Shown in pieces: positions 1-11,844 of a DNA stretch of 64,000 nt. Every line of letters begins with the position of its first letter. The first letter of the stretch is position 1. The position numbers were made by a program, and so were the translations under genes. Below the pieces are notes generated by a model. That model had not been told where the DNA came from. It was given only the letters and a program-made list of their open reading frames with translations, and searched no databases. The stretch is from Agrocybe praecox (lineage: Eukaryota > Basidiomycota > Agaricomycetes > Agaricales > Agrocybaceae). The stretch lies in contig OZ024844.1 in the NCBI GenBank assembly GCA_964017145.1, positions 930,001 through 994,000 of the forward strand, written 5' to 3'.

Positions 1-3000
1 AAGAGGTTATGTTATTTCTGACAGTAAAGTGAGTGATGTGATATACATTTCATATGGTCTTGTTGAGCCACCATTGTATTATCAGGGAAATCCAGTGGAA
101 GATAGTTTCCGCAGAGGACTAGGATATGCAATCCAATGGTATGACGGGCTTCTCCGGCTCATCAGAGATACCATCGAGGAGGCTATCGACGGAGATGATG
201 TTCATGCCGTACCCATTCCACCCGATTTCGAGGAGGCTCAGATTGTCGAAGAACCTTCATTGCCGGCGTCTCCGTCGTCTACGCCATCTTATGATAAGAA
301 AAGAGAAGAATGTGCAAAAATACTACGAGATCGATGCCCTGCATGTTTTGGAGGTGTCAATTTTGGGAGATCATGGGATGAGTAAATTTATTCAATTTGT
401 TAGAAATACAGCATACTAAATTTTTTGAAGAGGGGGTGATATACACATAGCTATTGACGGTAACTTCAATCATCGACATCTCAAATCAGCTGGAAATTCC
501 CCTCCGTTCTATACACCAGACTACTTTCTTACTAAAGAGGAAGTAGATGCTGTCGGAAGTCACATTGAGTCTGTTCGAAAAAAAAAACCCTATAAAAAGA
601 AGTCAAAATCCAAGAAAACACCCGACGTTCCCGATGAAGCAATTGACGAATGTGAAAATGGACACACTGCAGGAAATGGAGCTAATGTTAAAACGAATAT
701 GGATAAGTTTGATGCAGGTGGAGTAATGGGGGCATGCTGCCGACATTCCATTCCTCTTCTGTTAGCCAATATTGATACACCAGGAGAGCAGCAAAAATAC
801 GCTGTTGCGATGATTCAACACATTTTCACACTTATTCCAAAAAATGCGAATGTTGTGGTTCTTTATGATGTGGGTTGTGTTCTGGATCGTAGCCTAAAAC
901 TTGTAAGTTAGTTACATGACTTGCCGTTTCAACCGAAATATTAAAATCATGTTTATAGTACGATATTATGCCCTTAGATATATATGAGCGATGCATGTTT
1001 GCGACAAGTGCCATGCATTCATACGCTCATCAGTGGGCTTGCCAACTTGCCTATAATCCCAGGTTGATCAAGGGCCTGGGTTTATCAGACGGCGAGGGTA
1101 TGGAGCGGGTGTGGTCACGCTTATGCAAGTTGATTGGGATCACAAGATACTGCGCGGTGAGACCTTCTTCATTTTAACGATGATTAATTGATGATTCGAA
1201 CCATAGTTCGACAGAAATATAAACGAATTTGGCTTCTCGATAGACACGCTTTTCTTATAGGATCAGAATTGCGTGATGATCTTGGTAAATGGATCAAACG
1301 AAAATTTGACAAAGGCATAAAGATCCAAGAACACGAAGCCCAGAAGATCTTAAAAGAATGTGGGGTTCCAATGTCCGAGCTCAGAAATCAATGGGAATTA
1401 CAAAAAGCAAGTCAGCTATCTATCAAAGCACGTACGTCACAGGCTTCGTATAACGGGCGCTTGTTGCTTACTTATTATCGATTTCATTCCATAGATGCTC
1501 CTGCTAAATTGAAAAAGGATATCGATGCTCTTCTGAATCTTCAATCAGATTTAGAAAATCTTGAACGGACTATCCAGGCCGCCATAGGACCACAAAGTCG
1601 AGGCCGACACGAAACAGAAATAGAAAAGCAATATCTCAAGACAAAACTTGAAGCAGATAGACTTTATTCTTCTCTAGAAATTCCAGAGCTGCCTGAACTT
1701 CGAGGAATCAATCCAGAATTTATTAAATTACTTCTTTTAGCCCGAACTTTAAAAATAAATATCAGAAAGCGGGCTATAGGAAATTTCTTCGAATGGGATA
1801 AACTGGATAGAGCATCCGGAGGAAAAGATATAGCTTTAGGTGAGTAATACTACTGACATTGTAACATTTCTAATTCCCCTGAATTTTTTTTTCTTTTTTT
1901 TTTTTTCACCTCAGGGACAAGTCTTCATCAAATCACACGAAAGGCTATTCAAAACCGTACAGGTCCTCTTATGACCTCTATCAAGAAATTCAATTCGTAC
2001 TGCGCTGAATTATCCAAGCTATACAATCCTCAATGGTCTATTCCGCTCCCAGAATCCCTACCTGTCTCGTTATCATTGCTGAAAAAAGATCCTATCTTAA
2101 TGCAAGATGTTTGGATTAGCAAATCGTTTAACGAAATTCCTCAATGGCTAACAGATCAAGACGTCAGGGATGGAATAAGGGCTATGTTAAAAATGGACCG
2201 ATGTTTAGAAGAGAGAAAGCGGCTAGGCAACGAAGCAGATAACCTCTGTAGATGGTTTGGTCTACAATATCTTTCTGTGGAAATGGCTTTATCTAAAGAA
2301 AAAAGTGAGTTAATACGTCACGAGTTAATCATCGTGCTTCTCAGCTCATCTTCTTTTAGATCAGCTTATTTTTAACCAGCTTATACAAAGAAAAAACAAG
2401 CTGCTACGACTGAAGTCATCGTGGACAAATCAATTTGTACCCGCATCGAGATTTCAGTATCACATCGCCCACGCAGAAAACATTGTCTCCCAGGCAACGA
2501 ACGGTCCCACCGACAATACTAGGCTACGAATACAATATATCCACTGGCAAACTATCCCGAGTGATAAACCCGATCAAGAAGGACACAAAGAGGAGGAGTC
2601 CGAGTTCTGCGACGACATAATCGATGACGATCGGCATTGGCAGCAGCAAGAAACGAGTGGACTTGAAGCTGCTACTTTGGCTGAGCTATCTGAAGAAGCA
2701 CTACTGGATGATATATTAACCGAAGAAGGTCAGAACATAAACTATCACCCCAACTCATGGATTATCAGTGGAATGAATAGCTCAATAGCTGATCCATTAT
2801 TTATTGAAACAAAGGTAGGTGACCTCTTTTCAAAATAGAGGTTGTATATCTCGTTATTCATATTTCACCGTATCATAGGGCCACTATATTATGCTGAAGG
2901 AGCCTCAATACAATCTTCAACAATATCTTCAGAAGGCCATCGATGAATACGTTCAAATTCTTCCAGGCCATTTCCCCCGAAGAGTTGACTTCACGGGGTT

Positions 3001-3749
3001 TCAAGGGAGAATTATTTCTGATATATTCTATCACGAAGATCTACAACGACTTAAGGCTGAAGACGCCTGGTTGAATGATACGTGTATCAATGGGGTCGCA
3101 GAAGTAATGAAGAAAACGTATTATACCGCACTACCTGAAGGACCGGCTAGTATATGTGGAATTTTTTCAACGCACGACTTTCCCATGGTGAAGTACAACA
3201 TAGCCGACGAGACATTTTGGAAAAGGACGAAGCACGTTGTGTATTGGGAAAAAGACATATGGTTAGTTCCCATACACCGGGCTACGGAATCTCACTGGGT
3301 ATTGGCCATTGTAATACCACAAAAACGGCAAATCTTTTTATTTGATAGCTTTGCTCAAATAAAGCCATGGAAAAGGGACTTGAAGGTAGCATCAATTTGT
3401 TTGCGATACAGATATTTGCTGATCACCTATAAAAAGGACATAATGAAATTCATTATGCGTCTTGTCCTTGTAGCAAACAAAGAAGGATTTCCTCTACACA
3501 TTGTTGTTGAAGAAGGCTGGACAGCTCATTTATTAGAGGTAGGTGCTCGTCAAATTTAATGCTCGATTTTTAAACGATGTTTCATAGCATGAACGCCTTC
3601 AATTTAACCAATACGACTGTGGTCTTTGGATATTAGCTGTGATCGGGGCGATCCTTGGAGGATACCACACAACCTCCCTTAGCGAGGAACAGATGGCAGA
3701 TTTTCGAAAACTCCTTTACATTTCCTGTCTAGCATTACCAAGAATATGA
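1..3749 (+). CDS. KDZ (CxC2-type) transposase with C-terminal Ulp1-like protease, 5' end outside window
   Basis: DNA transposase of the Kyakuja-Dileera-Zisupton group fused to a SUMO-protease-like cysteine peptidase. Reading through short introns gives the CPACFGG motif (about 345), DGNFNHRHL with an acidic residue typical of the family (about 455-480), the CRHSIPLL and DTPGEQQKYA block (730-810), and LSDGEGMERVWS (1080-1115). Next come the family's DVWI and RDGIRAMLK segment, NLCRWFG, and an exon of about 2356-2813 that has no ATG but is fully open. The protease domain (about 3040-3749) shows His in ESHWVLAIV, Asp in LFDSF and Gln plus Cys in NQYDCGLWIL, matching the H-D-Q-C arrangement of Ulp1 peptidases. 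Likely introns lie at about 384-430, 904-960, 1159-1208, 1840-1914, 2304-2360, 2814-2879 and 3539-3588, and perhaps 3386-3436. I found no frameshift or stop in about 3.7 kb, so the element may be recent. The start and the left terminal repeat are outside the window. Confidence 0.88.
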
Positions 3750-4160
3750 GACAGTGTTGGGCCTAAAAATAGTTCACGTTCGTCCTTGGTCTCGTCTTTC
3801 ACGCCAGTTTTTGCGCTCCCCAGCACTTGCCGGGTTTTCAGGCTACTATGCAACAGCAATATCACCCCGCACATTCTCCAGTCACTCCTCCCATACAGCA
3901 GCGCCGACCAGCATCCAATCAGAGATTCGTCATCTAACTTTCAAGCCTCCCCGTGTCTTTTCGATTTCGTGATCTAGCTTCTACATACACAGGAGGAAGT
4001 GGCCGCCGAGGAGGACGTTCGCAAGCTCTCAGAGAGGCTCATCCGCACAATTGAACCCGACTGTCAAATCCGTTCGGTCGTACATTGAAGGAGTCAACCA
4101 CAATGGGTTTGGCTCTTTCCGACGACCGTCATGGCATACGCAAGAGCCCCCAAGACTACC
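3750..4160 (+). other. Unassigned stretch between KDZ gene and gene fragments
   Basis: About 410 bases follow the KDZ stop. A partly open frame from 3848 begins with a Gln- and Pro-rich peptide, hits a stop at 3935, and then reads a Gly/Arg-rich piece near 3990-4030. It looks like another piece of a coding sequence, but I cannot assign it. No terminal inverted repeat of the KDZ element could be recognised here by eye. Confidence 0.35.
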
Positions 4161-5018
4161 CTTGCCCTTCATTACATTATCCTCTAGTGTTTCATCAAGG
4201 TCACAATGGTCAGACCTGATTGAGATCCTACGTGATTTCGTCAACAACCAGAGTAACGTCAACCTGAGGATTTCTACTCTGCAGACGATCGGTTATATCT
4301 GCGAGGCGATTGTGAGTGTGCCATCGCGATACGCACTTGACCGGCTTCCTTATCAGTCCACAGAAACCTCAAATCTTCAGTGTCCGATCGAACGAAATCC
4401 TTACCGCTGTTATCCATGGTTCCAGGAAAGAAGAAACCTCACTGGAGGTACAATTGGCTGCAATTCACGCTTTGTTCAACTCTCTCGAGTTTGTACGCGA
4501 AACTTTCGATCGCGATGTAAGTGTTACCATTTGCAGGCCTTCCGTTCCGATTCTCACAAGATGTGCAGGGCGAGAAATTTTATATCATGCAAGTTGTGTG
4601 CGAAGCGACTCAGAACGCGTCCGTTGCCGTTCAAGTCGGCGCCTTTGAATGCCTTGTCAAAATCATGAGTCTGTACTACGACAAAATGGCATTGTACATG
4701 GAACAAGCATTGTTTGGGGTACTTATTCATCATTTTGTTCCGTGAAACTGACGTGACTAACTTTTCTATCTAGCTGACTGTTGTTGGAATGAAGCATCCT
4801 GACGAGCGGGTAGTGCTTCAAGCTGTTGAATTCTAGTCGACTGTGTGCGAGGAGGAAGTTGACCTCACGATCGAAGCGCAAGGGGTAACATGGAATCAAA
4901 TCCATCAGAGATAAGTTACTTACCTTGGCGCACAGGCTCAAGAATACGGCGACGTTCCCGAGACAGAGTCGAGGTTCTTTGCCAAAATAGCTCTTCCTGA
5001 AATCGTCCCTGTCCTCAA
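4161..5018 (+). pseudogene. Importin beta-1 (karyopherin Kap95) gene fragment
   Basis: Fragment of the nuclear import receptor importin beta (HEAT-repeat superhelix). The pieces, in order, are QWSDLIEIL with DFVNNQSN and LQTIGYICEAI (about 4200-4313), SNEILTAVIHG with EVQLAAIHALFNSLEFVRETFDRD (about 4385-4515), FYIMQVVCEATQN with GAFECLVKIMSLYYDKMALYMEQALFG (about 4570-4720), LTVVGMKHPDERV, STVCEEEVDL and [14 protein letters not shown] (to about 5013). Introns with GT and AG ends remain between the pieces (for example 4313-4364, 4516-4567 and 4719-4773), so this is a DNA-level copy and not a processed one. The Trp codon before STVCEEE is a TAG stop at 4834-4836. The N-terminal region before the QWSDLIEIL block and most of the C-terminal HEAT repeats are missing. 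The fragment runs in frame into an mtHsp70 piece. Confidence 0.88.
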
Positions 5019-5643
5019 GAAGGAATCCGGCGTCGACTTGAAGGGCGACCGCATGGCCATCCAGCGTGTCGGTGACTTTTGTATTCAACGCTTATCGTTC
5101 TGTTCTCTAATCACTGCTCTAGATGGTATCGTCAATGTCTCTGCTAAGGACAAGGCCACCGGAAAGGACCAGTCTATGACCATTGCTTCATCGTCCGGTC
5201 TTAGCGACAAGGACATTGAGAAGATGGTCTCTGACGCTGAGCAATTTGCTGAGTCCGATAAGGCTCGTAAGGCTCTCATCGAAGAATCTAACAAGGCTGA
5301 ATCTGTCTGTGCTGATACCGAGAAGGGTTTGTCTTTTTTGTTTCATTTTTACTTATCCGCAACTGACTCTCCTTTTTTCTTAGCAATGAACGAATTCAAG
5401 GATCAATTGGACAACGCCGAGAAGGAGAAGGTCACCAAACTCGTCACTGAACTCCGTGAACTCGCTTCCAAGGGATAATCTGGCGACGCCTCCCTTACTG
5501 CCGAGACCATCCGCGAGAAGATCTCAGAGACCCAGAATGCCTCCCTCGGTCTCTTCCAGAAGGTGTACGAGAAGCGCGCTGCTGAGAACACATCGTCATC
5601 AGAGCAGCCTGCCTCTGAGAACGAGGAAGAGAAGAAGGATTAA
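5012..5643 (+). pseudogene. Mitochondrial Hsp70 (Ssc1) gene fragment fused to importin beta fragment
   Basis: Fragment of the mitochondrial Hsp70 chaperone. It begins with [17 protein letters not shown] in the same frame as the importin piece, then skips to [19 protein letters not shown] (from about 5124), the end of the substrate-binding domain. The helical lid and C-terminus follow: [55 protein letters not shown], then an acidic tail to a stop at 5641-5643. The deleted middle would hold most of the nucleotide-binding domain and the first part of the substrate-binding domain. An intron of about 50 nt before DGIVNV and another near 5325-5384 are kept. A TAA at 5476-5478 replaces the Gln expected after ELASKG, which cuts off the last 55 or so residues. 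A real mtHsp70 gene must exist elsewhere. Confidence 0.88.
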
Positions 5644-6071
5644 GTCCCTTCTCTCTTTTTTCCACTGTCGACTATTCGGTGCTGTTGTCCCCTTAACTGA
5701 TCGTCCTGTTCTTAGGGTATCGTTCGCGGATGTCCCTTCGTTCTCTTATTGCTTAGACTTAGACTTGATCGTCAAAAGTAACGCCTTATATCATATGTAT
5801 CCTACTATACACTGTTCTATTAGCTAGCTGTCGTCACCCCCACTCAATACTTAGTGACTAATCATCTACTGCATAGTAATTATCATTCACATTTTCTTAC
5901 AACACTCATCCGAGTCATCTTCTACCTGTATCCTTTACTGACCGACTTTTGACTGGTTAACAAGAAAGTTTTTTTTGTTATTTCGGCGATTCTATATACA
6001 TCTATATACATCACTGTCAACGGCTAAGAGTTGTTGTTATTCCAAGTTTCACATCTTCCAATGTTCGACGT
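5644..6071. other. Intergenic, no gene seen
   Basis: AT-rich, pyrimidine-rich sequence between the mtHsp70 fragment and the end of the minus-strand gene at 6072. No open frame, RNA gene or clear repeat was recognised. Confidence 0.5.
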
Positions 6072-9000
6072 TCACTGTTGATCATGAGTTGAAGAGTCCC
6101 GTTGAAATTTTTCTTGGTCTTTGTATGCGGCGCTGCTTTGTGTTTGCCAATCTGAATTACGATTATCGAGATAGTGACCACTACCACTAGGCCCTGGTTG
6201 AGAAAAATAGGGAGATTCGTGCCTCTTGCGATTCTCATAATAGCTTGAGTTTGAGGAGTGACTTGCCTCGGGAAAAGGTCGATGGTAGGGAGTTGGTTGA
6301 TAATATGACATGGCATGATGGGGTGGAGCATGATAACGTGAGCGCTGCGGCTGGGCCATTTCGTATGCTGGATAACCCTGGTAGGACTCGTAAGTCTGAC
6401 TCATTGGAGCCCCCATCTGAGGCACTGTGGAACCTGGTTGTTGTATGCCAGCTTCAAGTTCATAACGAAGCTGAGGAGAACTAGCTGTCAGTGGCATTTC
6501 GGTGACAGGAAGTTCTTCAAAGTCAATTATGCGCCCGGACTCCCTTTGAAGTCTTCTTTGCGGGAGTGGGTAACCAGGTGGTGGACGATAATCAGGTGGT
6601 GGACGCGCGGCATCAACGTTCATTATTTCCTCGTGCCAATTTTGATAGAAAGTAGGTTGGAATTGTCCTGCCAATTGCGCTGGAAGCTGCTGGTGGTCTT
6701 GCAGAGGTGTAGTACTATGAGGGACTCCAATTTTGGCTCTTTTGAAATAGGGATTGGGTACTGATTCTGCATAAGAAGGTCTCCTGAAAGAGAAAGATTG
6801 TCCGTGTCCTTGATTACCTCTGTAGTCCGAAGGATGTTGTTCAGCAGGCTGCGCAGCCTCGTAGTCAACGCGTTGGGTGTATTGGTCTATTTTAGTGCTG
6901 CCGTAGATTTTTTCGAATTGATTTTCGAATTCCGGTGGAGGCTGAGCTGCCGTCCGTCTCGCAAATGGCAATTTTTCTACCACTGCTAAATTGTCCACTG
7001 GTGGCTTATGTGCTGCTGCTGCCATATGTTCTGACGGTGACTCCCCTGCTTTGCGTTTTCCTAGCGTTGATGAGCCCCCTGCTGTGCGTAACTGTTCTGC
7101 GGCAGCTGCCAGCGCCTGTTCTGCCAGCGCCTGTTGGTGTTCTTCGGTTTTAGCAAGCGATGGCGAATTTCCACTGATCTTCATGTCTCGATACACTCGC
7201 GAAGTTATTTCTTGTTCCACACTTTGTTGAGCCTCAGGGATTGGTTCAACTGACGAGTCCATGTCGGACATCAGGGTTGATATATCCATTCGGACACTGT
7301 TCGAGGTCTTGAGTTGAGAAGGAGGGGTGTTCTCTATGGGATCATTTCGCATGCGTAATGGTAACGTGGGGATTGGATGTGCTGATAGAGGAAGCAACTT
7401 GGGCTTCGGGTATATGGTCAAATCCGGGTCTAGATCCTCTTCCAAAATAGTTGCAGGAATTGAGACGGCTTGCAAGTTGACTTTGACGTTCGAAGTCGGT
7501 TTGTTAACTTTGTTGGTCACCTTGCTATTGCTGCTAAGGTTTATTCTTTTCATTCCGAACTTTGAACTTCTTTCACATAATCCGGAAACGTAGCATACTC
7601 GACCGTATTCATGCTCGGAGTTTGGGCCAGGAGCAGCCTCGAAAAATACGGGAATTTCGTTTTGTAACATCGCTATGCACAATAATAAATATGAGCTCTA
7701 TGTGCTAAGGGTATATTTTACAGTAAAACTTCAATAAAAGAACCTACCCGTAGTGAAGTTGCTCTTTTTCAAAGTAGGGCGAATTGATTCCGAGTCAGAG
7801 CGAAATGAAGATGCCAACTTCTCGATTGCAGATGCTCCAAGAGTTTTGATCCCTTTTTGAGCGCCGTCAACTTTTGTTTCACCTGGAAACATCGTGCATT
7901 CTGGCCAACTATGAAGCTGAAACCCATGTTCGGCTGTGTGTTTTACGAGTCCTTGCCACATAAAATTTTTTTGTTCTGGAAGTGGGATCTCTTTATTGCC
8001 TAAAAATCAAAAAAAAATTAAGTACGCCCGCTGGTTCAATCCAGCTCAAAATCCTCATTTACGTACTGTATTCAACCCTCAGGCCACTTTTAACAAGACT
8101 ATATGGATCAGAGGGATCTTCGGGATCTTCTCTTTTGGGTTTGATGGGACTTTGGGTATTTTTTTGACGCCTAGTATTGGCGGTCGTATTGGGTTGTTTC
8201 CTTGGTGTTTCTTGATGATGGCCATTGGACTCGTTGGGCTCAATAAGTGATATTTTCTTGAGATGGTTGTTTTGAATTTCATTGGAAATATGGGTGCTGT
8301 AACAAGAGAATCGAGATTAGATATTAATAAGGCCGATCTGTGATGAATGGAATTTAATTACTGTGCAACGTGTTTAACCTGAGCAGTAATGGTGTTTGCA
8401 TCGTAATTGAGGTGTTTGATAATCTAATCACATCATATGTCAAACATGTCATTAGCGCTAACACCATATAGAAGAAAGGTAACTAATTTAGGAAGCTTAC
8501 CCCATTTGCACCGCTCGATTCGTATGTTGTCGCCAATCCGATGTCCTCATGTATAGAGCTTCCTACAAGAGCAAAAAAGCCTTCGATATTAACAGAGCTA
8601 GCCTGAATCATCTGGTAATAATAATATCAGACTACCAGAGAGGTCATTGAGTGGCCAAAAAATACGTACAATATTTTCTAACTTCTTTGCGTACGAAAAA
8701 AATGTTCTTGATCGTTGGCCTATGGTGGATCTTGACATAGATTCGCCTGCTTTCAATTCTTGATGTGTATTTAGAATTTCTTCCCAATTCTCATACGCGG
8801 TGACAAAAGACTTGTAGCATTCGGATGCTATTTTATTATTAGCCTAAACAAACTAAGTGCCCATGATTGGAGCTCAGAAAGCGTACCGTTTGCATGTGGA
8901 TTACCCACTCTCTCTTGTTCTCGACGAGCGTTTTCCGAAAAATAAGATTGGAATAAATTCCAGTTATTATTAATGCGGATTTGAGTCTCCTTTTTTTTCC

Positions 9001-9577
9001 AACAATGTTCAATTCTCCCTTCAGAAAATCCAGTCTTGCGCGCGATGTCCTGTAGTATACCCTTCCTGGTCTTCATCAAATTTTCGTACGACTCATCTAT
9101 CAACACTTGATCTTTCGTAGAGATGCGGCCTTTTTGCTTCTTCCCCTCCGGGCTCGGAGAATCACCGGATCTTAGTATATCTGCATCGTCGTCGGTATCG
9201 TTGACAGATTGTGATCGTGCTTTGTTTCCTCCATTATCAAAAGATTTTAATAAGGATGGAATGTTGTTGCTTGATTTGGAAGGGTGAGAAAAAAAATCAT
9301 TTTCGTCAACATGAGGAGGGGGTTTTTGTCGAGAACCAGGTGCGATGGAGTTGAGGCGCCGACCTGGTTCACGTCGGATAATGTCTTCTTCAATGTTGTC
9401 GTGAGCGAGAATATCCTTGAGATCATTGATCGATGTAAGTTTTCCCAAATGTGTCTCGAAGTAGTTTTTTTCGGCGGATGGTAATTCCAGCTGCGAGGAG
9501 GTTTGTGGTGCCGAGCCTCGTAAAAACGCACTGACGCGCGGATGATTCCGACTGTCCATGCTTGTTGGAAAAAGCAA
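6072..9577 (-). CDS. Seven-exon gene, about 1,034-residue protein of a family I only loosely recognise
   Basis: Minus-strand gene rebuilt from splice sites as exons 9577-8887, 8827-8670, 8611-8501, 8423-8362, 8296-8067, 7999-7748 and 7672-6072. The phases agree and the total of 3,105 nt is a multiple of 3. The N-terminal third is polar and ends in a segment with GILQDIARKTGFSEGRIEHCW, which looks like a helix-turn-helix-sized unit, followed by NNWNLFQSYF. The middle has GFFALVGSSIHEDIGLATTYESSGA and later HSWPECTMFPGE with KGIKTL. The last half (exon 7) is low-complexity, rich in Pro, Gln, Ser and Tyr, with a short KR basic patch. From memory this layout resembles a large agaricomycete-expanded family of unknown function often found near transposons. 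That is a recollection, not a search. The first ATG (9577) is used; an internal one lies six codons on. The gene has no stop or frameshift although broken genes lie on both sides. Confidence 0.68.
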
Positions 9578-9852
9578 TGAACGTCGTGTTGGATGTCAAT
9601 GTTGATATTGGGAAGATGATAGAGCAAGTCAAGAAGGAATGGGAGAAACAAATAAAATTTTGTTAGCAACGCAAGAAGCGTGATTTTTTTACATAAAAAA
9701 AGTCTAAACACAATACACTACTACACAATACACTACTATCGACATACCAACATTGCTTTCGAGACACGCATATAGACAGTAAGAGCAAAAAAAAATACCA
9801 AGAAAGTAGCGAAACATATTCATATCAAGTACAATAACCTACATATGTTCAT

Positions 9853-10832
9853 TCACCCCCCACGTCCTTCAAAAGTGTTAATATCAGCGAGCCTCCCATT
9901 GGTAGATTGATGAACAGAGCGGCTCCCGCCGCCGCGTTCCTCAGAACGTTCTTCAGAATCAGGTGTTGGATCTGCTTCTTGACTGTTAATATCGCTCGTT
10001 CCACCCCGGTTCCTATTGTTACCAGCTCTGTTATTCAAGTTGGTGCCTTGAACACGATTGTCCTCTGAGGGGGACGATCCCAGTCGGAGAGTGGACAGGC
10101 TGGCTTCAAGGAGGCTGTTCCTATCGATGGGGGGGAAAGTGGGGGTAGGTGGCAGCGATAATCCTGACCGAATATAAAGTTCTGGAGAAGGGCAAGGAGT
10201 TGAAGGCCATTCCGATTGTGTAGGCCTGGGAGTAGATGGAGCCAAGAAATGCCTGGTCAATGGAGAAAATACTGGTTGCTGAGGAATGGCTGGGGCTGGT
10301 AGTGTGGTGTTCCAATGACTTGGATGTGGTCGGGCATATTGGTTTTGGTAGGGGTCATAGGCAGGTAGAGCGGGAATGGAGTTCGGGTAGTATGGCGGCT
10401 GAGGGCCTGCCATTGGGGGGTAGTAGTCGTAGCTTTGCTCGTTGATCCATGGTGGGTATCCACTCCTGTAGTTTCCGGACTGGATATCTGGCGAATCGGA
10501 CGAGACCTTGAACAATTCTAAGATATGTATGAGTAAGGAATTGAGCTCGAGGTAGCAACGACATTGTTGGCTTACGGTGGATAAGATTCAGTCCTAGGAT
10601 CTCACACTCCTCCTTAGAAAGATTTGTGCCTGCTTTAGATGTCCTTTCAGTAAATATGCCCACTTCAACTCAGAAGAATTGACTTACAAGAGTTCAGAGT
10701 AACACGTTCGATAACTGCCCGCCATACATTGAGCAAGTCTGAGACTTTATTGAGACTTTCACAGGAATCAGCCATGAACGTTAGAGCCAGTTGGAGGGGG
10801 GTTTCTCTGCGTTGTGGTTGAGGTTGAGCCAT
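9853..10832 (-). CDS. Hypothetical protein, helical N-terminus and Pro/Tyr-rich disordered region
   Basis: Three exons encode about 288 residues. Exon 1 starts at ATG 10832 (MAQPQPQRRETPLQLALTF) and ends near 10691. A short exon (about 10640-10578) carries NLSKEECEILGLNLIH, and the last exon runs from about 10525 to the stop at 9853. Joining them needs an acceptor a few bases downstream of the first AG, because the first AG would create a stop. The N-terminal 70 residues look alpha-helical; the rest is low-complexity (Pro, Tyr, Gln, Ser) and ends in an Arg/Gly/Asn-rich tail. I do not recognise a domain and assign no function. Its start lies about 140 bp from the LTO1 relic on the other strand. 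Confidence 0.6.
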
Positions 10833-10972
10833 TGTGAGTTGTGAGGAATAGAACAAGAATGAAAATACTGGTACCTGCCGCACCGTTGACCTGGAGGCGT
10901 CACTAGTCACTAGTCACCGGAATTGGTCACACAGGTACTCTTCGCCAGCATGATCTAATTCCGTTCCACAGG

Positions 10973-11110
10973 TTCTATGATACCGGATACCAAGATGGTT
11001 TCGAACACGGTCGTATACATGGGCCGATTGAAGGAAGAACCCTCGGACGAGAACATGGAATTGAGATGTGGGAAGAACTCGGGTACTACGAGGGTTTCGC
11101 GCTGACATAG
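10973..11110 (+). pseudogene. LTO1/ORAOV1 (Yae1-like Gly-repeat) gene fragment
   Basis: The frame reads FYDTGYQDGFEHGRIHGPIEG, then RTLGREHGIEMWEELGYYEGFA and a stop at 11108-11110. The regularly spaced Gly residues and the EMWEELGYYEGFA end are the signature of LTO1 (ORAOV1), the partner of Yae1 in the adaptor that brings the iron-sulfur assembly machinery to the ribosome-recycling ATPase Rli1/ABCE1. An intron acceptor stands directly before the first codon. No N-terminal exon and none of the C-terminal third of the protein could be found, so this is only the core exon. It lies on the plus strand between two minus-strand units. Confidence 0.8.
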
Positions 11111-11844
11111 ATATCTCAGATACTGTTACTCCGAGCCTTATAAAGGATTTTGATACACATTCACCCTCGTGAAATGAAAGACGGAACTTCCTAAATAGTT
11201 TTCCGTGCGCAAGCGTAAGTTCCGCCACCTTCAATGACGCCAGCAAAGCAGCTTTCTTCCGAGTGTAACTTTAAAATGCAAATCGATATATTTTGGATTC
11301 AAAGATCCGACGGAACATGCTGTTGTCGTGCAAAAAAGAATGTGAAATAGTATGTACCAAATCTAAGCAACATGAAAGCGACGGATGAAGTGCAAGATGA
11401 TTCAAGTAGTCCATGAAATATGCGAGTTATCTATAAGGAAGAGTCATTGAAACATTGTGCAATGCGAAGGTTCAAAGGAGAAGGGGGATATAGAAATTCA
11501 AATGACGGATTGATGACAATAAAATTGCGAATGCAAGAATTTAAAGACAAAGCATAGAAGGGTGATGATGGTAGAATGGGACAGAAGAGAAATGTTTTGC
11601 AGAGAAAATAAAATGTATGATACAAGTTGCTTGACATCAAATAAAAGCGAAAGCGTTTACGACCGAATAAGCCACAGGTGATTTGTTTAATGAGATGCTG
11701 ATATTCCGAGTTGCGAAGGATGCATGAGTGTTGGACATGATGGATGCTGGATGCTTGATGTGCGTAGAGAAGATTTTGACAGAGCTGGCTGAAGATTACG
11801 CCTTCCGGGTGTGACTAAGATATTTTTTTGCTGCGGCCAATATG
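11111..11844. other. No gene recognised
   Basis: About 730 bases between the LTO1 fragment and the PUF relic. Short frames exist, but none has recognisable content or splice support. The sequence is AT-rich and may be decayed coding or transposon DNA. Confidence 0.45.

Noticed and set aside
7936..8250. Plus-strand 104-codon frame
   Set aside because: It is antisense to exons 5 and 6 of the minus-strand gene at 6072-9577, whose phases fit across seven exons.
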